From positions 1 to 25,995 of IMG/VR virus record IMGVR_UViG_3300042470_000199: a DNA stretch of 25,995 bases; one strand, given 5' to 3'. The position numbers were made by a program, and so were the translations under genes. Below the pieces are notes generated by a model. It had not been told where the DNA came from and searched no databases. It was given only the letters and a program-made list of their open reading frames with translations. Source of the stretch: a virus. Shown piece after piece: positions 1 to 5,169 of this stretch. The number at the start of each line of letters is the position of its first letter. Within the stretch, counting starts at the first letter, position 1.

Positions 1-845
1 TACAGAACCTACCAAGAAAGTCTTTACTGAAGCATGCGATTCGTGCACCCCAAGGTTACGTGATGATTGATTCAGACTCATCGCAGATCGAAGCGCGAAC
101 GCTTGCGTGGTTGGCAGGGCAGTGGGATTTGGTCGATGCCTTCACTCGTGGGGAGGATGTGTATCGGATCATGGCATCTGCCATCTACGGCAAACCTGTG
201 GAAGAAATAACAGACTCCGAACGCTTTGTTGGTAAGACGACAATCCTTGGTGCAGGGTATGGCATGGGGGCTAAGAAGTTCCAAGCTCAGCTTAAGAACT
301 TTGGTGTAACGCTGCCAGAGGCAGAAGCACAGCGCATCATCACGGTATACAGGGAGACTTACCCCCAGATCCCCATGCTGTGGAAAGACTGCCAACGGGC
401 GCTTATCGCAATCATGATGAACCAGATAACTACGATAGGGGTGTTGACTGTCGAGGGCGGTAATGGTGTTGCATTACCTAACGGCTTATACATAAAGTAC
501 CCCAACCTGCGGATACATGTTACGCCCGAAGGTAAAGAAGAGTTTGTGTACGATACAAAGAAAGGGAAGGCAGTCATACCCAACCGCATTTACGGCGGGA
601 AGGTAACGGAGAATGTTTGCCAAGCTTTGGCTAGAATCATCATAGGCGAGCAGATGTTACTGATCGCTAGGCGGTATCGTGTAGTGATGACCGTGCATGA
701 TGCCATTGCTTGTATAGCACCAAAGGAAGAGGCAGAAGTTGCCAAGGCATTCGTCGAGCAGTGTATGCGGATGCGTCCAGATTGGTGTGACAAGCTACCG
801 TTAAATTGTGAAGCAGGGTATGGGGAAACTTATGGAAGTTGTTGA
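1..845 (+). CDS. Family A DNA polymerase, C-terminal part (5' end outside window)
   Basis: This is the palm and fingers part of a family A (Pol I-like) replicative DNA polymerase, which adds dNTPs to a primed template. The frame is open from base 3 with no start, so the gene begins upstream. The usual lead-in NLPR...AIRAP is read from bases 6-50. Motif A is DSDSSQIEAR (bases 69-98), with the metal-binding Asp and the conserved Glu. Motif B is RFVGKTTILGAGYG, with Arg, Lys and Tyr in the right places and Leu (246-248) where E. coli Pol I has Phe762. Motif C is VHDA (693-704): the catalytic His-Asp is kept, but the usual following Glu is Ala. Any 3'-5' exonuclease domain would lie outside the window. 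It heads a plus-strand replication gene series and overlaps the next gene by 14 bases. The family call is very secure. Confidence 0.95.
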   Translation, partial: QNLPRKSLLKHAIRAPQGYVMIDSDSSQIEARTLAWLAGQWDLVDAFTRGEDVYRIMASAIYGKPVEEITDSERFVGKTTILGAGYGMGAKKFQAQLKNFGVTLPEAEAQRIITVYRETYPQIPMLWKDCQRALIAIMMNQITTIGVLTVEGGNGVALPNGLYIKYPNLRIHVTPEGKEEFVYDTKKGKAVIPNRIYGGKVTENVCQALARIIIGEQMLLIARRYRVVMTVHDAIACIAPKEEAEVAKAFVEQCMRMRPDWCDKLPLNCEAGYGETYGSC

Positions 846-1068
846 TTTTGTTGATTATTCTGAGAACATGATCAGGACCGAAAAGGTACTTGCACAATTG
901 CATAATCTGTTGCTTAATAGGAAGTTTCAGGAAGCCGCAGAGCTTGGTCCGGTGTTAATTACAGAGGCTCGGTTGCTTGTTCATAGCATCAATATTGCGA
1001 ACCAAAACAATGAAGCCTATCAGTTGGTCCTACAGCAGCCTAAAAACATTTCAGCAATGTCCACGTAA
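832..1068 (+). CDS. Small phage protein of unknown function (78 aa)
   Basis: I do not recognise this family. The predicted protein is mostly helical (central segment around NLLLNRKFQEAAELGPVLIT) and has no Cys cluster, membrane segment or signal peptide. I chose ATG 832 because GGGGA at 822-826 lies 5 bases upstream. An in-frame GTG at 808 would add eight residues and extend further into the polymerase gene. It overlaps the end of the polymerase gene by 14 bases, and its own 3' end overlaps the nuclease gene, as is common in phage replication operons. Such small helical proteins next to a polymerase may be accessory factors, but nothing in the sequence shows a function. Confidence 0.65.
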   Translation: MEVVDFVDYSENMIRTEKVLAQLHNLLLNRKFQEAAELGPVLITEARLLVHSINIANQNNEAYQLVLQQPKNISAMST

Positions 1069-1690
1069 GTACTATCATCTTAAGATCAAGAAGGATGTAC
1101 AGGATAAGGGTAGTGAAGCGACGCTGTACGGCAAGGAAGTACACAAAGCAGCCGAGGACTACATCAAAGATGGTGTAGCACTACCCGAACAGTTTGAGTT
1201 TATTAAAGGCATGCTTGACTCGCTGAACCGAATCGAAGGTACGAAGCACTGCGAGTATGAGATGGGGTTGCTGAAGAAGGGGGACTCGCTCTCCCCCTGC
1301 GGTTTTAATACAAAGGGGTTTTGGTGGAGGGGCATCGCTGACTTGCTAATCGTCAATGAGGAGAAAGGTGTAGCGCATCTCGTTGACTACAAGACAGGTA
1401 AGAACGCCAAGTATGCAGACACACAGCAGCTAGATGTGTTGGCAGCGGCAACCTTCATTCATTTCCCAAAGATACATACGATCAAGTCCGCGTTGTTGTT
1501 TGTTGTTAGTAACGAGTTCGTACAAAAGAGGCACACCTCCGACATGGTTGACGATTACCTAGCGCCGCAACATCAACAACTCGCTAGGCTTGAAGCAGCT
1601 ATTGAGAACGATACGTGGAACCCAGTGACTAGTGCACTGTGCCGATTCTGTCCGGTGACTAGCTGTGAACATAACACTAAGGGGAACTAA
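1010..1690 (+). CDS. PD-(D/E)XK nuclease, Cas4/RecB-like, with four-Cys cluster
   Basis: This is a 226-residue nuclease of the PD-(D/E)XK superfamily, of the Cas4/AddB-like type that resects DNA ends during recombination or replication. Visible motifs are His45 in GKEVHKAAEDY, Asp111 in GIADLLIV and Asp126-Tyr-Lys128 in LVDYKTGK, which make the two-metal catalytic core. Four cysteines flank this core: Cys17 in QQCPRKYYH, and Cys211, Cys214 and Cys219 in the C-terminal CRFCPVTSC. This is the pattern that holds an iron-sulfur cluster in Cas4 and AddB. I prefer ATG 1010 because SWSYSSLKTFQQCPRKYY is the normal family N-terminus. A TTG at 977 would add 11 residues. There is no clear ribosome site at 1010, so translation may be coupled to the upstream gene, which it overlaps by 59 bases. 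With the neighbouring polymerase it suggests a recombination-linked replication role. Confidence 0.88.
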   Translation: MKPISWSYSSLKTFQQCPRKYYHLKIKKDVQDKGSEATLYGKEVHKAAEDYIKDGVALPEQFEFIKGMLDSLNRIEGTKHCEYEMGLLKKGDSLSPCGFNTKGFWWRGIADLLIVNEEKGVAHLVDYKTGKNAKYADTQQLDVLAAATFIHFPKIHTIKSALLFVVSNEFVQKRHTSDMVDDYLAPQHQQLARLEAAIENDTWNPVTSALCRFCPVTSCEHNTKGN

Positions 1691-1692
1691 TC

Positions 1693-1986
1693 ATGCCTTA
1701 CGTTAATAAACCCAGACCGTACAAAAAAGAGTATCAGCAACAATTAGCAAGAGGAGAGAAGGACGAGCGCAGGGTGCGCGAGAGAGCAAGAGATCTGATT
1801 GATCGCAACGGTAAAGATGCTAACGGCAACGGTAAAGCTGATGTGCGTGAAGGCAAAGACATTGACCACAAGCGCCCCATCACCAAAGGTGGTGGTAACA
1901 GTAGAAGTAATTTACGCATCACAACTGCTAAAGCTAATCGATCATTCAGTCGCAACAGTAACCATACTATAAAGAAGAACGACTAG
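1693..1986 (+). CDS. Small HNH-type endonuclease
   Basis: This is a 97-residue, strongly basic protein with an HNH nuclease core. Asp58-His59 lie in DIDHKRPITKGG, followed by Asn73 in RSNLR and Asn82 in AKANRSF, so the last metal-site His of classical HNH is replaced by Asn. There are no CxxC zinc pairs. Just before the core, residues 42-53 (DANGNGKADVRE) match the EF-hand/dockerin calcium loop spacing: D at 1, N at 3, N at 5, G at 6, A at 8, D at 9 and E at 12. Ribosome site AAGGGGA (1679-1685) lies 7 bases before ATG 1693, and the gene starts 2 bases after the previous stop. Small HNH proteins in phage replication regions may be homing enzymes or may nick or process DNA; which applies here is unknown. 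Confidence 0.82.
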   Translation: MPYVNKPRPYKKEYQQQLARGEKDERRVRERARDLIDRNGKDANGNGKADVREGKDIDHKRPITKGGGNSRSNLRITTAKANRSFSRNSNHTIKKND

Positions 1987-1987
1987 C

Positions 1988-3544
1988 ATGGAAGTGATCG
2001 ATAACAGGGCGCTACTAGTAAGGACTAAACATCCTGAACGGATAACAGCAGCCATAGAAAAGAGTAAGGTAGTAGGACAAGAAGATGGTGTGTATGAAGT
2101 TGCAGTCAGGTGGGGGTTGAACGAAGCTCAACTGCTTAATCAGTTCATCAAAGGTGTTCCATCCCCCATATCAAAGAAGTACGATTGGCCTGGACAGTTC
2201 ACGCCCTTCGATCATCAGAAGACTACAGCAGAGTTCTTAACATTAAACCGCAAGGCGTTCTGCTTCAACGAGCAAGGCACAGGCAAGACTGCATCTGTCA
2301 TCTGGTCTGCTGACTACCTCATGAAGCTTGGGCTTGTGCGTAGGGTGTTGGTTGTATGCCCGCTGTCTATTATGAAGTCAGCATGGCAAGAGGATCTGTT
2401 CAAGTTTGCAGTACACCGCACATGCAACGTAGCCTACGGAACCCCCGCGCAAAGAGTTAAGGTAGTGAACAGTTGCGCTGAGTTTGTTATTACAAACTTT
2501 GAAGGTGTGGAGATCATCGAAGACGCACTGACTAACGATGGCAAGTTTGATTTGATCGTGATCGACGAAGCTAATGCTTATAAGAACGTCAGCACAAAAC
2601 GATGGAAAGTCATGAAGCGCGTGTCGGATCGCGCCAAGTGGTTATGGATGTTGACAGGCACACCCGCCGCGCAGTCGCCTGTTGATGCTTACGGATTAGC
2701 AAAGCTAGTTAACCCAGACAATACGCCGAAGTTCCTTGGCTCTTTCCGTGACAAGGTTATGCAGAAGGTCACGCAGTTCAAGTGGACACCAAGACCCAAC
2801 GCAGAAAATGTAGTGCATCAAGTGCTGCAACCAGCAATTAGGTTTGAGAAAAAAGATTGTATCGATCTGCCTGACGTTATGTACGTAGAACGTGAAGCAC
2901 CGCTCACACCACAGCAGCGCAAGTACTACAAGATCCTCAAAGATCAAATGATGATTTCGGCGGACGGGGAAGATGTTACCTCTGGTAACGCAGCAACAAA
3001 ACTAAACAAACTGCTACAGATTTCAGGTGGCGCAGTCTATACGGACAATAGAGAAGTTATAGAGTTTGACGTATCCAACAGACTGCAAGTGATCGAAGAA
3101 GTTATTGAAGAAGCTAGCCATAAGGTTCTAGTCTTTGTACCTTTTACGCATACCATCGAGCTACTGCAAGCATATCTGACCAAGGCAGGTATTACGTCAG
3201 ACGTAATCAACGGCGCGGTGTCGGTTAACCGCAGAGCTGCAATCATCAAGAACTTCCAAGACCAGCCTGACCCACGAGTGCTTATCATTCAACCACAGGC
3301 AGCATCGCATGGCTTAACGCTAACCGCTGCCAACGTAGTTATATGGTACGCACCTGTGACATCTGTAGAAACCTACCTGCAAGCAAATGCCAGGATTAAT
3401 AGACCAGGGCAAAAGAATACTATGACTATAGTACATATAGCGGGTAGCCCAGTGGAGCGTAGACTTTATGACATGCTCAAGAACAACATAAGCACCCACT
3501 CACGGATCGTCGATCTGTACAGTCAAGAGATGAAAGAAACTTGA
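1988..3544 (+). CDS. SNF2-family (SF2) DNA helicase/translocase
   Basis: This 518-residue ATPase carries the full SF2/SNF2 motif set. Motif I (Walker A) is QGTGKT at residues 96-101. Motif II is DEAN at 193-196, a variant of DEAH. Motif III is LTGTP. Motif VI is QANARINRPGQ at 465-475, fitting the QxxxRxxRxGQ consensus with two arginine-finger candidates. Between the two RecA-like lobes, the segment near VLVFVPFTHTIELL opens the second lobe. Family members use ATP to translocate on double-stranded DNA and remodel protein-DNA or branched DNA complexes. Phage versions like this (short, helicase core only) are common beside Pol A and primase genes. The start ATG 1988 is 1 base past the HNH stop and has only a weak ribosome site. 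The stop overlaps the promoter that begins at 3541. Confidence 0.93.
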   Translation: MEVIDNRALLVRTKHPERITAAIEKSKVVGQEDGVYEVAVRWGLNEAQLLNQFIKGVPSPISKKYDWPGQFTPFDHQKTTAEFLTLNRKAFCFNEQGTGKTASVIWSADYLMKLGLVRRVLVVCPLSIMKSAWQEDLFKFAVHRTCNVAYGTPAQRVKVVNSCAEFVITNFEGVEIIEDALTNDGKFDLIVIDEANAYKNVSTKRWKVMKRVSDRAKWLWMLTGTPAAQSPVDAYGLAKLVNPDNTPKFLGSFRDKVMQKVTQFKWTPRPNAENVVHQVLQPAIRFEKKDCIDLPDVMYVEREAPLTPQQRKYYKILKDQMMISADGEDVTSGNAATKLNKLLQISGGAVYTDNREVIEFDVSNRLQVIEEVIEEASHKVLVFVPFTHTIELLQAYLTKAGITSDVINGAVSVNRRAAIIKNFQDQPDPRVLIIQPQAASHGLTLTAANVVIWYAPVTSVETYLQANARINRPGQKNTMTIVHIAGSPVERRLYDMLKNNISTHSRIVDLYSQEMKET

Positions 3545-3553
3545 CAAAGTCAA
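3541..3553. promoter_or_regulatory. Possible operator palindrome over the -35 box
   Basis: TTGAC and GTCAA are perfect inverted arms separated by AAA. A protein bound here would block the -35 element. The 75-aa helix-turn-helix protein at 4923-5150 lies in the downstream gene series and is a candidate ligand. That link is inference. A five-base arm is short and could be chance. Confidence 0.4.
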
Positions 3554-3569
3554 ATTAGTGTTTTATAGT
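3541..3569 (+). promoter_or_regulatory. Sigma70-type promoter with overlapping palindrome
   Basis: The -35 box TTGACA (3541-3546) and the -10 box TATAGT (3564-3569) are separated by exactly 17 bases, so the -35 is perfect and the -10 has one mismatch. It lies at the end of the SNF2 gene and in the 56-base gap before the gene at 3601. It is the only sizeable gap in the left arm before its end. The -35 box is half of the inverted repeat TTGAC-AAA-GTCAA (3541-3553), a plausible operator. It would be read by host RNA polymerase and drive the genes from 3601 onward. Confidence 0.75.
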
Positions 3570-3600
3570 TAGATCACAAAACAACCAAAAGGAGAGTAGC

Positions 3601-4035
3601 ATGGATGAGGGCATCCAAGACCTTGTGTCCCCTGAAGAAAAGCAAGCAGTCCCTGTGGACAAACTTGCAGGCATCTACATCAAGATTCGAGACGCTCGCG
3701 CAAAGCTGAAGTCTGACTACGAGGCTCAAGACACCGAGCTTCAAGAACAGATGGATGTGATCGAAGAGCAACTTCTTGAAGCTTGTAAATCAATAGGTGC
3801 TGACAGTATCCGCACAGCAGCAGGTACTGTGATTCGTAGTGTGAAGAGTCGGTACTGGACCAACGATTGGGACAGTATGTATAGCTTTGTACGCGAGCAT
3901 GATGCGTTCGGGTTATTAGAACGGCGTATTCACCAAACCAACATGAAGCAGTTCATTGAAGAAAATCCAAGTTTGCTGCCGATGGGTCTGAACACCGACA
4001 GTCGTTACAGCATTGTTGTCCGTCGTAGTAAGTAA
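3601..4035 (+). CDS. Conserved-looking phage protein of unknown function (144 aa)
   Basis: It opens the transcription unit behind the promoter at 3541 and has a strong ribosome site (AGGAG 3590-3594, 6 bases before ATG). Residues about 20-65 form a charged helical, probably coiled-coil, segment (KIRDARAKLKSDYEAQDTEL onward). A compact C-terminal half follows, containing TVIRSVKSRYWTNDW and RRIHQTNMKQF. There are no catalytic motifs or membrane segments. The overall look, a helical arm followed by a basic SVKSRYW strand, recalls small phage proteins found next to single-strand-binding and primase genes, but I cannot name a family. A role in replication or recombination is suggested only by position. 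Its strong promoter and ribosome site suggest high expression. Confidence 0.8.
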   Translation: MDEGIQDLVSPEEKQAVPVDKLAGIYIKIRDARAKLKSDYEAQDTELQEQMDVIEEQLLEACKSIGADSIRTAAGTVIRSVKSRYWTNDWDSMYSFVREHDAFGLLERRIHQTNMKQFIEENPSLLPMGLNTDSRYSIVVRRSK

Positions 4036-4048
4036 CCAAGAGGAACCT

Positions 4049-4921
4049 ATGTCAAACGTAACAGTATTTCAACAAGAACTTCCAGACTTCCTTAAGAATG
4101 CCGAAGTCGATGAGATGACCAAAGCCCTTGCAGGGGGTACACAAAACCGTCGCATCTCGATCCGTGGTGGTCGCTTCCGTTTAGTTATTAATGGCGAAGA
4201 AGTATCTAAGACTGATAAGCCAGAACTCGACATCATCGTTGCTGCCGGACGTAAAGAAAACTCACGTATCTTCTATGCAAAAGCCTACAACCCCAAGGAG
4301 ATCACACCTCCCGATTGTTGGTCAGATGACGGTATAACCCCACATGCCAAAGCTGAAAACCGTCAGGCTAACACTTGTGCAGACTGCCCCCAGAATATCG
4401 CAGGGTCAGGATCAAATGGCACTCGTGCATGTAGATACCAAAAGCGTTTAGCAGTTGTGCTTGCCAATGATCCAACCAATGGGTTGTTTCAGTTGACGCT
4501 GCCTTCACAGTCGATCTTTGGTAAAGGCGATATGGATTCGATGGGCTTTGACCAATACGCTAAGTATGTTGCAGGTAACGGCAAGAGCATCAATACAGTC
4601 ATAACCCGCATGTCCTTCGATGGCGATAGCGATGTGCCTGTGCTTAAGTTCCGTGCAGTAGGTTATGTGAACCGCGAGCAGTATGAGTCGGCACTGGAGG
4701 GTGGCAAGTCACCGGAAGCGCAGCGCATGCTGTCGTCTACCGTAGCGCAGATTGATAGCGTCAAGGCACTTCCCAAAGCTCAAGCTGCACCTGCACCCGC
4801 TAAAGTTGCCGAACCCGAAGAACCCGTGAAGCGTCCAAACAAAAAGCTTGAACCTGCCGAGGTTGCTGAGAAGAAGCGAGATCTTTCCGCAGTATTAGAC
4901 GCTTGGGGCGACGATAACTAA
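4049..4921 (+). CDS. Phage replication-region protein with four-Cys cluster, possible ssDNA-binding protein
   Basis: A 290-residue protein. The start is ATG 4049, with AAGAGGA at 4038-4044 directly upstream; an earlier in-frame start would overlap the previous gene and lacks this site. Residues 35-80 look beta-rich (RRISIRGGRFRLVINGEE onward). Four cysteines, Cys90, Cys110, Cys113 and Cys128, form a likely zinc site (CADCPQN ... GTRACRYQKR). A long Ala/Pro/Lys-rich linker (about 250-280) ends in an acidic tail, AVLDAWGDDN. A basic beta-rich body with an acidic tail is the usual plan of phage single-strand-binding proteins, where the tail contacts the polymerase or helicase. Placement between SNF2 and primase genes fits. 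The SSB role is inference; the ORF itself is secure. Confidence 0.85.
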   Translation: MSNVTVFQQELPDFLKNAEVDEMTKALAGGTQNRRISIRGGRFRLVINGEEVSKTDKPELDIIVAAGRKENSRIFYAKAYNPKEITPPDCWSDDGITPHAKAENRQANTCADCPQNIAGSGSNGTRACRYQKRLAVVLANDPTNGLFQLTLPSQSIFGKGDMDSMGFDQYAKYVAGNGKSINTVITRMSFDGDSDVPVLKFRAVGYVNREQYESALEGGKSPEAQRMLSSTVAQIDSVKALPKAQAAPAPAKVAEPEEPVKRPNKKLEPAEVAEKKRDLSAVLDAWGDDN

Positions 4922-4922
4922 A

Positions 4923-5150
4923 ATGGCTATCGGCTACAGTCAGCAGCTTATCAGTGACAACAAAGCCGCAGACAAACGGAAGATTGGAGTCTTACTTGGT
5001 AGGGTGTGCATCAAGCACAACATTTCTGTAGCAGACGTAGCAGCGTATTTCGGTGTCAGTAGGCAGACTGTCTACAACTGGTTTAGAGGCACCGAAGTAC
5101 GCTATCACTACAGAGAATTAATGAGCCGCTTCATTAATAGTTACCAATGA
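4923..5150 (+). CDS. Small helix-turn-helix DNA-binding protein
   Basis: A 75-residue basic protein with a clear helix-turn-helix of the Cro/XRE or resolvase-like kind. Residues about 35-60 read ISVADVAAYFGVSRQTVYNW, with the AxxFGVSxxTVxxW pattern of a recognition helix followed by a Trp. It starts one base after the previous stop with only a weak ribosome site, so it is probably coupled to the upstream gene. Its position between the SSB-like and primase genes suggests a transcriptional switch for this module, or an origin-binding role. The palindrome over the promoter at 3541 is a possible target. No dimerisation or inducer domain is visible, so it would act as a simple repressor or architectural protein. 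Confidence 0.8.
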   Translation: MAIGYSQQLISDNKAADKRKIGVLLGRVCIKHNISVADVAAYFGVSRQTVYNWFRGTEVRYHYRELMSRFINSYQ

Positions 5151-5169
5151 CCGCCAGGAGATCCGTGGT

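Noticed and set aside
808-831. Longer GTG start for the 78-aa gene
   Set aside because: The GGGGA site at 822-826 fits ATG 832, and the longer form would extend the overlap with the polymerase.
977-1009. TTG start for the Cas4-like nuclease
   Set aside because: The 11 added residues do not belong to the usual family N-terminus, which begins near SWSYSSLKTF. It cannot be fully excluded.
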